64,000 nt of DNA from Pseudomonas bharatica CSV86 (GTDB lineage Bacteria > Pseudomonadota > Gammaproteobacteria > Pseudomonadales > Pseudomonadaceae), in NCBI RefSeq assembly GCF_000319305.2, contig NZ_AMWJ02000002.1, forward strand, positions 744,001-808,000. The letters are read 5' to 3'. Position 1 is the first letter of the stretch. Each line of letters starts with the position of its first letter. Shown here piece after piece: positions 38,601 to 49,166 of the stretch. Made by a program: the position numbers and the translations under genes. A model generated the notes under the pieces. The model was not told the origin of the DNA. It did no database searches and saw only the letters and a list, made by a program, of their open reading frames with translations.

Positions 38601-41600
38601 TCGCGAATGGTGTAGGTGAATACATCCTGCGCCCCGGCCGGCGCCACGGAGTTCGGGTTGGCGTGATAAACCGCATTGCCTGCGGCATCCAGGGTCAAGG
38701 TCCCGTAGATGCCCGCAACGTTGGTGTTCAGCGAACCGATGGCGGCAGTCGCAGTGTTGGCGCCGGCGCGCACGCCCACCACCACATTGCTACCCGGATC
38801 GTCGGCGCCCCTGGTGTCATTCACCAGCACATTGCCATTGACCGTGCCACCCTCGATCACCGAGGCCGAGTCCGCTCGCGCCGTCGGAACGTCGTCGACG
38901 ATGTTCACGTCCAGACTGCCACTGCTGGTACTGCCATCCGTATCGGTGGCAGTGACGGTGAAGCTTTCGGTCAGGTTGTTGATGCCTCCGCCCGTTGGAT
39001 GGGCTTCGTTATCCAGCAAGGTGTAGCTGTAGGACACGACACCCGTACTGGCGTTGTACCCGGTGATCGTCAAGGTGTTGCCCAACAACGTCGTGGTGCT
39101 TTGCGGGAAGGTTGCTGCCACGCCACCGCTGATTACATTGATACCGCCCACACTCAGGGTTTGCAGGCCGTCCGGCGCGGTTACCGTGAAGGTGCCGGAT
39201 TGCGTCAGCGCTGCTGCGTTGGGGCTGCTGCCGTCGCTCAGGTTTTTCTCGTAGACAGTTAGCTCACCACCAGACACGTCAAGACCGTTGAGGGTCACCG
39301 GATCGTTGAGGTTCTTGATGTTCAGCACCAGGTTGGCAGTGCTGGTGTCGCCATCGGCATCGCTCAGCGTGTAGGTAAAGGTCTCGGTACCCGTACCGCC
39401 GCCATGCAGGTTGTAGAAATCCGGATCCGAAGGATTCAACGTGTAGGTGTAGGAGCCATCTGCGGCCAGGACAAGAGTGCCGTAGGTTCCGGTGAAGGTA
39501 CCTGCGGTGATCGGCCCGCTGACAGGGTCGGCGCCCTGGACATCGTTGGTCAGCACATTACCCGTCAGTACGGTTGCTGCCTCAGTAGCCACCGATGCAT
39601 TGGTGTCAGCTACTGCCGTCGGCACATCATCGATGATGTTCACGTCCAGGCTGCCGCTGCTGGTGCTGCCGTCGGTGTCGGTAGCGGTGACCGTGAAGCT
39701 TTCTGTCAGGTTGTTGATGCCACCGCCAATTGGATGGGTTTCGTTGTCCAACAAGGTGTAGCTGTAGGAAACCACTCCGGTCGCCGGGTTGTAGCCCGTC
39801 ACTGTCAGGGTATTGCCCAAAGGAGTCGTGGCTGTTTGCGGGAAAGTGGCCGCCACGCCGCCGCTGATCACGTTGATACCGCTTACGCTCAGGGTTTGTA
39901 GACCATCCGGCGCGGTTACCGTGAAGGTACTGGACTGGGTCAGGGCAGCAGCATTCGGGCTACTGCCATCACTGAGGTTCTTCTCGTAGACCGATAGCTC
40001 ACCACCAGAAACGTCCAGCCCGTTGAGGGTGACTGGGTCGTTGAGGTTCTTGATGTCCAGCACCAGGTTGGCAGTGCTGGTGTCGCCATCGGCATCGCTC
40101 AGCGTGTAGGTAAAGGTCTCGGTACCCGTACCACCGCCATGCAGGTTGTAGAAATCCGGATCCGAAGGATTCAACGTGTAGGTGTAGGAGCCATCTGCGG
40201 CCAGGACAAGAGTGCCGTAGGTTCCGGTGAAGGTACCTGCGGTGATCGGCCCGCTGACACGGTCGGCGCCCTGGACATCGTTGGTCAGCACATTACCCGT
40301 CAGTACGGTTGCTGCCTCAGTAGCCACCGATGCATTGGTGTCAGCTACTGCCGTCGGCACATCATCGATGATGTTCACGTCCAGGCTGCCGCTGCTGGTG
40401 CTGCCGTCGGTGTCGGTAGCGGTGACCGTGAAGCTTTCTGTCAGGTTGTTGATGCCACCGCCAATTGGATGGGTTTCGTTGTCCAACAAGGTGTAGCTGT
40501 AGGAAACCACCCCGGTCGCCGGGTTGTAGCCCGTCACTGTCAGGGTATTGCCCAAAGGAGTCGTGGCTGTTTGCGGGAAAGTGGCCGCCACGCCGCCGCT
40601 GATCACGTTGATACCGCTTACGCTCAGGGTTTGTAGACCATCCGGCGCGGTTACCGTGAAGGTACCGGACTGGGTCAGGGCAGCAGCATTCGGGCTACTG
40701 CCGTCGCTGAGGTTTTTCTCGTAGACCGATAGCTCACCACCAGAAACGTCCAGCCCGTTGAGGGTGACTGGGTCGTTGAGGTTCTTGATGTCCAGCACCA
40801 GGTTGGCAGTGCTGGTGTCGCCATCGGCATCGCTCAGGGTGTAGGTAAAGGTCTCGGTACCCGTACCACCGCCATGCAGGTTGTAGAAATCCGGATCCGA
40901 AGGATTCAGCGTGTAGGTGTAGGAACCGTCCGCCGCCAGTACCAAGGTGCCGTAGGTTCCGGTGAAGGTACCCGCGGTGATCGGTCCGGTGACACGGTCG
41001 GCGCCTTGGACATCGTTGGTCAGCACGTTACCGGTCAACACGGTTGCCGCTTCCGTTGCCACGCTGGCGTTGGTATCCGCGACGGCTGTCGGCACGTCAT
41101 CCACGACATTCACGTCCAGGCTGCCGCTACTGGTGCTGCCATCCGTATCGATGGCAGTGACGGTGAAGCTCTCGGTCAGGTTGTTGATGCCACCGCCCGC
41201 TGGATGGGCTTCGTTATCCAGCAAGGTGTAGCTGTAGGAGACAACGCCGGTACTGGCGTTGTACCCGGTGATCGTCAGAGTATTACCCAACAACGTCGTG
41301 GTGCTTTGCGGGAAGGTTGCCGCCACACCACCGCTGATTACATTGATACCGCCCACACTCAGGGTTTGCAGGCCGTCCGGCGCGGTTACTGTGAAGGTGC
41401 CGGATTGGGTCAGGGCCGCAGCATTCGGACTGCTGCCGTCGCTGAGGTTTTTCTCGTAGACCGACAGCTCACCACCAGAAACGTCCAGCCCGTTGAGGGT
41501 GACTGGGTCGTTGAGGTTCTTGATGTTCAGCACAAGGTTGGCAGTGCTGGTGTCGCCATCGGCATCGCTCAGCGTGTAGGTAAAGGTCTCGGTACCCGTC

Positions 41601-44600
41601 CCGCCACCGTGCAGGTTGTAGAAGTCGGGATCCGAAGGATTCAGTGTGTAGGTGTAGGAACCGTCCGCAGCCAGTACCAGGGTGCCGTAGGTTCCGGTGA
41701 AGGTACCTGCGGTGATCGGTCCGGTGACACGGTCGGCGCCCTGGACATCGTTGGTCAGCACATTACCCGTCAGTACAGTTGCTGCCTCGGTCGCCACCGA
41801 TGCATTGGTGTCAGCTACTGCCGTCGGCACATCATCAATGATGTTCACATCCAGGCTGCCGCTGCTGGTGCTGCCGTCGGTGTCGGTAGCGGTGACCGTG
41901 AAGCTTTCGGTCAGGTTGTTGATGCCACCGCCCGTTGGATGGGCTTCGTTATCCACTAGGCTATAGCTGTAGGAAACCACCCCGGTCGACGGGTTGTAGC
42001 CCGTCACCGTCAGCGTATTGCCCAAAGGAGTCGTGGCTGTTTGCGGGAAAGTGGCCGCCACGCCGCCGCTGATTACGTTGATACCGCCCACGCTCAGGGT
42101 TTGTAGACCATCCGGTGCGGTTACCGTGAAGGTGCCGGATTGGGTCAGGGCAGCAGCATTCGGGCTACTGCCATCACTGAGGTTCTTCTCGTAGACCGAT
42201 AGCTCGCCGCCCTCCGCATCAAGACCGTTGAGGGTCACCGGATCGTTGAGGTTCTTGATATCCAGCACCAGGTTGGCAGTGCTGGTATCCCGTCGGCATC
42301 GCTCAGCGTGTAGGTAAAGGTCTCGGTACCCGTACCACCGCCATGCAGGTTGTAGAAATCCAGATCTGAAGGATTCAGCGTGTAGGTGTAGGAGCCATCT
42401 GCGGCCAAGACAAGGGTGCCGTAGGTTCCGGTGAAGGTTCCTGCCGTGATCGGTCCGGTGACACGGTCAGCACCTTGGACATCATTGGTCAGCACATTAC
42501 CGGTCAGCACCGTCGCAGCTTCCGTCGTCACCGATGCATTAGTGTCAGCCACCGCCGTCGGCACATCATCGACGATGTTCACGTCCAGGCTGCCACTGCT
42601 GGTGCTGCCATCCGTATCGGTGGCAGTGACGGTGAAGCTCTCGGCCAGGTTGTTGATGCCACCGCCCGTTGGATGGGCTTCGTTATCCAGCAAGGTGTAG
42701 CTGTAGGACACGACACCCGTACTTGCGTTGTACCCGGTGACCGTCAGGGTATTGCCTAAAGGAGTCGTGGCTGTTTGCGGGAAAGTGGCCGCCACGCCAC
42801 CGCTGATCACGTTGATGCCGCCCACGCTCAGGGTTTGCAGGCCGTCCGGTGCCGTAACCGTGAAGGTGCCGGACTGGGTCAGGGCCGCAGCGTTCGGGCT
42901 GCTGCCATCACTCAGGTTCTTCTCGTAGACCGATAGCTCGCCGCCCTCCGCATCAAGACCGTCGAGGGTCACCGGATCGTTCAGGTTCTTGATATCCAGC
43001 ACCAGGTTGGCAGTGCTGGTATCCCCATCGGCATCACTCAGCGTGTAGGTAAAGGTCTCGATACCCGTCCCGCCACCATGCAGGTTGTAGAAGTCCGGAT
43101 CCGAAGGATTCAACGTGTAGGTGTAGGAGCCATCTGCGGCCAGGACAAGAGTGCCGTAGGTTCCGGTGAAGGTTCCTGCGGTGATCAGCCCGCTGACACG
43201 GTCGGCGCCCTGTACATCGTTGGTCAGCACATTACCGGTCAGTACGGTTGCTGCCTCAGTAGCCACGCCGGCATTGCTGTCAGCCACCGCTGTGGGCACA
43301 TCATCGACGATCACCACGTTCAGGTCGACGCTGCCGGTGCTGCCATCGGTATCGGTAGCGACCACGGTGAAAGTCTCACCCAGGCTATTGGCACCGCCAC
43401 CTGCCGGGTGGGCTTCATTGCCATTCAAGGTGTAGCTGTAGGTCACCAACCCGGTCGCCGGGTCATAACCGATCACAGTGAAGGTATTGCCCAGCGGCGT
43501 GACCACCGACTGTGTCCCGGTGTTCGCCACCCCACCGTTGACCACACTGATTCCACCCACGCTCAGGGTCTGCAGCCCGTCCGCCGCACTGACGGTGAAA
43601 CTGCCACTCTGGGTCAGTGCCGTCATATCCGGGTTGCTGCCGGTGCCAAGGTTATTCTCGAAGACCGTGGTAATCCCGCCGTTGGCCCCGAGTCCGCCGA
43701 TCGTCACCGGGTCGTCGAGGTTGGTGATGTTCAGCACCAGGTTGGCGGTGCTGGTGTCTCCGTCTGCGTCGGTGAGGGTGTAGGTGAAGGTCTCGGTGCC
43801 CTTGCCGCCGCCATGCAGATTGACGAAGTCGGGGTCCGACGGATTCAGGGTATAGGTGTAGGAGCCATCCGAAGCCAGGACCAAGGTGCCGTAGGTTCCG
43901 ACGTAGGTCCCGGGAATGACCGGATTGGCCACCCGGTCGGCGCCCTGGATATCGTTGGGCAACACATTGCCTGTCAGCACGGTGGCGGCTTCGCTAGCGA
44001 CTGACGGGTTACCGTCGTTCACCGCCTGCGGTACATCGTCGATAACGGTGACATCCAGGCTGCCGCTGGTAACGTCACCATTGCTGTCGCTGGCCGACAC
44101 CGGGATGCTTTCGCCCTGGGCGCTGCCGGCAGTAGCGAGGGTGTAGCTGTAGCTGACCACACCGGTGGCCGCGTCGTAACCAGTAATGGTCAGGACATTC
44201 CCCAGGCTGGTGGTGAAGGACTGTCCCACACCCGTGACGGCACCATTGGTCAACACATTGATGCCGCCGACATTCAGGTTGAGCACCCCGTCGAGGGCCA
44301 CCACACTGAAGGTGCCGGTCTGGGTGAGCGCGCCCGGATTGCTGGCAGAGCCCAGCGGCAGGTTGGCTTCATTGACCGAAATCTCACCGCCCTCGACCGC
44401 CAGACCTACAAGGGAGATGGGATTGTCGACGGCCGGGACCGACTCGTTGTGGTCGATGAAGCCGGTGTCCAGGTCAGCCATTTCAGCGGCGAACTGCAGG
44501 CCGACCGTAGGAAAGCCGATCACCGGATCGACATGTCCACCGACCTCGGTCAGCAGCACGAAGCTGTGCCCACCGCCCAATGCACCCGGAGCACCGTTCG

Positions 44601-44958
44601 TAGGGCCGGCCGCCGTGGCCTCGGCATCCTGGGTCGGGTCACCGCCGGCGGCAATGGCTTGCTGGAGTTTCTCGACTTCGGCGAGCTGCGCTTCGCTCGG
44701 TGGGACCGCTTCCGGCGCCAGCACGTGAGGTGCCTGGTGAGCCAACAGACCATTGGAAAGGCTCAGGCTGCTGTCACGCCCCAGGGTCAGCTCCCCGCCA
44801 TTGGCCAGATGGACCGCCACTGCGCCTGTAGCACCGGTTTCCAGTCGCTCGCCGACGAACAGCCGATCGCCCTCGATCAACAACCGCCGGGTACCGTCGG
44901 CCTCGACCGCGAACACCTGACCGATCACCTTGCTGACCACACCAATTGACTTGGCCAT
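35678..44958 (-). CDS. Giant LapA/BapA-type retained surface adhesin, frameshifted
   Basis: One gene of 3093 aa if a base is restored in the CCC run at 42289-42291 (as read, frames end near there). Order: retention module (about 1-110, MAKSIGVVSKVIGQVF...), TAAG motif at 115-118 as in LapG-cleaved adhesins, two diverged and six near-identical 245-aa beta-sandwich repeats, a cadherin/VCBS-like region, a von Willebrand A domain (about 2280-2470, MIDAS DVSGSMN), more Ig-like modules, RTX nonapeptides (about 2825-2975, GGSGNDTL type) and a C-terminal type I secretion signal. It is exported by the divergent TolC-ABC-HlyD genes and is expected to stay in the outer membrane until cleaved. ATG 44956-44958 follows GGAGGAG. 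The layout resembles PA1874-PA1877. Confidence 0.9.
36030..36490 (-). repeat. RTX nonapeptide region of the adhesin
   Basis: Two blocks of GGxGxDxLx calcium-binding repeats, e.g. GGDGNDALYGGNGNDLLIGG and GGGGDDLLIGGRGDDTLTGG, separated by a serralysin-like spacer (ASYASATAGVTVNLS). They fold on meeting Ca2+ outside the cell and mark the protein as a type I secretion substrate. Confidence 0.9.
38880..43289 (-). repeat. Six near-identical 735-bp tandem repeats in the adhesin
   Basis: A landmark (ATGCAGGTTGTAGAA, minus-strand FYNLHGGG) recurs at 39404, 40139, 40874, 41609, 42343, 43078 and, diverged, 43813. The spacing is 735 bp except 734 between 41609 and 42343, which fixes the site of the missing base. 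Each unit encodes 245 aa with two beta-sandwich modules (ELSVYEKNLSDGSSPN... and TEAATVLTGNVLTNDVQGAD...). Two more diverged units continue to about 44480. Confidence 0.92.
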
Positions 44959-45469
44959 CTAGCCACTCCTCCACTGTCGACGTTCTTTGCAGAAAAGCCT
45001 GTGGTGTCTCGTGGTTGAACACCCGGAAGGTGCCCGACTCGAAGTAGCTGCGACCGTCAAGACGGCGGGTTTTCAGCCAGACCCGGATGCCTTGCATGGA
45101 TCGCTGCGATGGAGTGACAACCGATAGTGGCGATTGGCTTCATGCCAAATTTCTGTCGCAATTTCCAAGGTTGCCTGACTCCGCTCCACGCCTTTCTTGC
45201 CCATGGTCGAATGACGACCGAAGTTTTTCTGACGCCAGTAAAAAAGCGCTTTAGCGCGCTATTTACGTGGCCTGCGGGTTAAACAATGTGCCGCTTTCCT
45301 TAGACCGCATAAGTTTTTTTTCGCATAACACTCATGAAAATTTCTTCTTAGCTTTTCGCCCAGATGTTCTTAGCTCTGTTGTTACAAGCTTGAAACGGTT
45401 AAACCTCAATTTTTCGCCATTTTTTTGGCGATTACAGATCCAAAAAATGGACTCAGGGAGAAGTACCCC
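44959..45469. other. Divergent intergenic region adhesin / TolC gene
   Basis: 511 bp. Its right half is clearly A/T-richer than the surrounding genes and includes a perfect hairpin TCGCCA-TTTTTT-TGGCGA (45414-45431), 38 bp before the TolC start. A 46-codon frame on the minus strand (45097 to 44960, MQGIRVWLKTRRLDGRSYFE...) has good codon use but runs on into the adhesin gene in another frame; it could be a small gene or a remnant. Promoters for both directions must lie here, but I find no clear FleQ or sigma-54 site. Confidence 0.5.
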
Positions 45470-46843
45470 ATGCGCGTTTTGAACCCCATCACCAGTGCAG
45501 TTCTACTGGCCATCGCCTGTGCCAATGCCCAGGCCATGTCAGTGCAGGAAGCCGTGCAAAGCGCTGTGGATTACCACCCGGAAATCAAGTCGGCAGCCAA
45601 CAGCCGGCTGTCTGCCGATGAAGATGTGAAGCAGGCCCGCGGTGGCTACTTCCCCACTGTCGATCTGGTTGCCGGCTATGGTCGGGAACGTTCGGACAAC
45701 CTCAACACCCGGGGCCTCAACCCTGACGGCACGCGTAATCACAACAAGGAAACGCTCAACTACACCCAGTCGGAACTGAGACTGCGGCAGATGCTCTTCG
45801 ATGGCTTCAATACCTCCAACGAGGTGGCCCGCACCCAGGCCTACGCCACGTCCCGGGCCTATTACACCCAGGCCACCGCGCAAACCGTGGCGCTGCGGGC
45901 AGTGGAGGTCTATCTGGAAGTGCTCAAGCGTCGTGAGTTGCTGACCCTGGCCAAGAACAACCTGCAGGCGCACCTACGGGTCAACGACCAGATCGGCCTG
46001 CGCAGCGAGCGCGGCGTGGGCAGCACTGCCGACCTCGATCAGTCCGTGGCCCGCCGCGCCCTCGCCGAGAACAACCTGAATACCGCGGAGGTGGACCTGC
46101 AGGATGCCGAAGCCAACTTCTACAGCGTGGTAGGCCGTTTCCCCGATGAACTGGAAACGCCCGCCTCGATCAAGGGCCTGCTCCCTGCCAACCTTCAGGA
46201 AGCACGCACTGCCATGCTGCAGGACAACCCCTATCTGAAATCGGCCCAGGCCGATATCCAGGCCGCCGAACAGCAATACGAACAAGCCAAGTCGGTGTTT
46301 TATCCACGTCTTGACGCCATAGCGTCCACGGGAGCCAACAACAACATCGGTGGCGAGCCAGGCCATAGCAATACCGACTGGAGGGCCGGCGTGGAGATGA
46401 CCTGGAACCTTTACCGCGGCGGCAGCGACAAGGCCCGCCTGCAATCGGATGCGCACAAGATCAACCAGGCCATGGACATTCGCAATAACGCCCTGCGCCA
46501 GCTCACCGAAGACCTGTCGCTGGCCTGGAACGCCTTCAACAACGCCCAGAAGCAGACCCCGGCGGCCAGGCAATACGCCGAGACCACCACCCGGGTACGT
46601 GCCGCCTACCAGGACCAGTTCGGCCTCGGCCAGCGCACCCTGCTCGACCTGCTCGACAGCGAGAACGAGCTGTACAACGCCAATCGGCGCTATGTCGAAG
46701 TCCGCTATATCGAGGAGTTCTCCGCTTACCGGCTGCTGGCCAACATGGGTGACCTGCTGACGAAGCAGAAAATCTCCCTGCCGCCGGAAGCCATCGCCCA
46801 GAGCGAAGTTCGCAACAACGTGCAGTTACCTGACATGCGTTGA
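45470..46843 (+). CDS. TolC-family outer-membrane channel of the adhesin exporter (LapE-like)
   Basis: 457 aa. Signal peptide MRVLNPITSAVLLAIACANA, then the TolC tandem repeat (SVQEAVQSAVDYHPEIKSA and a matching second half, EARTAMLQDNPYLKSAQADI) with long coiled-coil helices and barrel strands (WRAGVEMTWNLYRGG). It forms the outer-membrane duct of the type I system. ATG 45470 follows AGGGAGAAGTACCCC. First gene of a rightward TolC-ABC-HlyD set, 35 bp before the ABC gene. Confidence 0.92.
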   Translation: MRVLNPITSAVLLAIACANAQAMSVQEAVQSAVDYHPEIKSAANSRLSADEDVKQARGGYFPTVDLVAGYGRERSDNLNTRGLNPDGTRNHNKETLNYTQSELRLRQMLFDGFNTSNEVARTQAYATSRAYYTQATAQTVALRAVEVYLEVLKRRELLTLAKNNLQAHLRVNDQIGLRSERGVGSTADLDQSVARRALAENNLNTAEVDLQDAEANFYSVVGRFPDELETPASIKGLLPANLQEARTAMLQDNPYLKSAQADIQAAEQQYEQAKSVFYPRLDAIASTGANNNIGGEPGHSNTDWRAGVEMTWNLYRGGSDKARLQSDAHKINQAMDIRNNALRQLTEDLSLAWNAFNNAQKQTPAARQYAETTTRVRAAYQDQFGLGQRTLLDLLDSENELYNANRRYVEVRYIEEFSAYRLLANMGDLLTKQKISLPPEAIAQSEVRNNVQLPDMR

Positions 46844-46878
46844 CCCTGTTCCGCCGCAGCGGCGGGAGGTAGGCCATT

Positions 46879-49031
46879 GTGACCAGCATGCAACCGGCAA
46901 GCTCGGCGGACCCGCGCCAGAGTTTCGATGATCCGTTGCTCGATGGGCTGTTGATTCTCTGCAAGCTCCACGGTTGCACGGCCAGCCGCGCCAGCCTGAG
47001 CAGCGGCCTGCCCTGCCGCAGCAGCGTCTCGATCTCGAACTGCTACCTCGCGCTGCGGCCCGTGGCGGCTTGCAGGCGAGGGTGCTGCGCCGCGAACTGG
47101 AGGCGATTTCCGCGCTCAACCTGCCAGTGCTGCTGTTGTTCAAGGACGGCCGCTGCGCCGTGCTGCGGCGCTGGAAGGACCCCGACCAGGCGCTGATCCT
47201 GCCCTGTGAAGCCGACGGCGGCGAGCAGTGGGTCAGCCGCCAGGAACTCGCCGACGCCTATGCCGGCCACGCCCTGTTCGCCCGCCCCCGCCATGAACTG
47301 GAACAGCAGCGCGACCCGCTGGTACCCAGGGTGCACGCCTGGTTCCGCGACACGCTGCGTCAATCCCGCTGGCTATACAGCGACGCCCTGCTGGCCAGCC
47401 TGCTGATCAACCTGCTGGGCCTGATGGTGCCGCTGTTCGTCATGCAGACCTACGATCGTGTGGTCCCCAACCAGGCCACCTCGACCCTGTGGGTACTGGT
47501 GATCGGCCTGCTGATCGGCACGCTGTTCGAACTGGTGTTGCGGGTGGTCCGCGCGCACCTGCTGGACCAGGCCGGTAAGAAAACCGACATGATCCTCTCG
47601 GCAACCCTGTTCGAACGCATCACCGGCATGTCGATGAAGGCCCGCCCGGCCACCATCGGCGGCTTCGCCCAGAGCATCCACGACTTCCAGGGCCTGCGCG
47701 AATTCCTCACTGCGGTGACCCTGACCAGCGTCATCGACCTGCCCTTCGTCGTGCTGATGCTGGCAGTCATCGGCCTGCTCGGCGGCTGGCTGGTGCTGAT
47801 CCCGCTGATCGCCTTTCCCCTGACCGTGATCTTTGCCCTGCTGATCCAGATACGCCTGCGCGATACCGTGCAAAAAAGCCTGGCGCTCGGCTCGGTACGC
47901 CAGGCGCTGTTGATCGAAACCCTCGGCGGCCTGGAAACCCTCAAGGCCTGCGGCGCCGAAAGTGAACGCCAGTATCAGTGGGAAAGCACCCACGGCGCGC
48001 TGACCCAACTGGATGCCCATGCCCGCCAGCTCTCGGCGCTGGCCAGCAACGGCACCCTGTTCATCCAGCAGTTCTGCGGCATGGCCACCATCGTGGCCGG
48101 GGTCTATAGCATCATCGCCGGCAACCTCAGCGTCGGCGCGCTGGTCGCCTGCTACATGCTCGGCAGCCGGACCCTCGCCCCGCTGGGGCAGATCGCCGGG
48201 CTGATCACCCGCTACCAGCAGGCACAACTGACCATGCGCAGCACCGACGCGCTGATGGCCCTGCCCCAGGAGCGCCGCACCGACCAGCAACCGCTGGAGC
48301 ACACCCGCCTGCACGGTGCGCTGGAGTTCAACCGGGTGACCTTCCGCTACCGCGGCCAGGCCAGCCCCGCACTGAACGGCGTCAGCTTCAGCGTCAAGCC
48401 GGGCGAGCGCATCGGCATCATCGGTCGCAGCGGTTCGGGCAAGAGCACCCTGGCGCGCCTGGTGATGAGTTTCTACGAGCCGGACGACGGCCAGGTACTG
48501 CTCGACAACCTGGACCTGCGCCAATTGGATATCGCCGACCTGCGTCAGCAACTGGGCTACGTCGCCCATGACCTGCCGCTGCTGGCCGGCAGCCTGCGCG
48601 ACAACCTGACCCTCGGCGCACGCTATGTCAGCGATGCGCGGATGCTCGAAGTCGCTGAACTAACCGGTGTCAGTGAACTGGCCAGGCAGCACCCGCGCGG
48701 CTTCGACCGGCCCGTGGGCGAACGTGGGCAACTGCTTTCCGGCGGCCAGCGCCAAGCCGTGCTGCTGGCTCGGGCAATGTTGCTGGAACCGCCGCTGGTG
48801 GTCCTCGACGAGCCCACCAGCCACATGGATAACAGCAGCGAAGAGCAACTGCGCCAGCGCTTGCACGGCTGGGTCGAGGGCAGGACCCTGCTGCTGGTGA
48901 CCCACCGAACCTCCATGCTCAGCCTGGTGGATCGCCTGCTGGTGCTGGACAACGGCAAGATCGTGGCGGACGGCGCCAAGGATGCGGTCATCGATGCGCT
49001 GCGCAAGGGACGGGTCGGACAGGCCCTGTAA
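46879..49031 (+). CDS. Type I secretion ABC exporter (LapB-like), frameshifted
   Basis: 717 aa when one C is restored in the CCC run at 47011-47013. The start is GTG 46879 with GGGAGGT eight bases upstream (TSMQPASSADPRQSFDDPLL). The N-domain is a C39-like peptidase fold without catalytic cysteine, as in LapB. An ABC membrane domain (about 160-430) and NBD follow: Walker A GRSGSGKST, signature LLSGGQRQ, Walker B VVLDEPTSHMD. It energises adhesin export. As read, the N-terminal 45 codons are separated from the rest. A REP doublet follows the stop. Confidence 0.9.
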
Positions 49032-49049
49032 AAACCAAGGCACACCGCA

Positions 49050-49131
49050 GACCCTGTGGGAGCTGGCTTGCCAGCGATTGCAATAGTGAATTCACCATGG
49101 CCGTCGCTGGCAAGCCAGCTCCCACAGGGTC
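49050..49131. repeat. REP doublet 9, inside the exporter operon
   Basis: Inverted arms GACCCTGTGGGAGCTGGCTT ... AGCCAGCTCCCACAGGGTC between the ABC and HlyD genes. The loop GTGAATTCACCATGG nearly repeats the loop of doublet 2. It is the only doublet between tandem genes of one apparent operon. Confidence 0.92.
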
Positions 49132-49166
49132 CGCGCTGACCGTTGTTACGATGAGAGGCACGCACC

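Noticed and set aside
36539-39262. 907-codon open frame antisense to the adhesin
   Set aside because: It follows from the repetitive third-position-biased adhesin sequence and has no recognisable domain.
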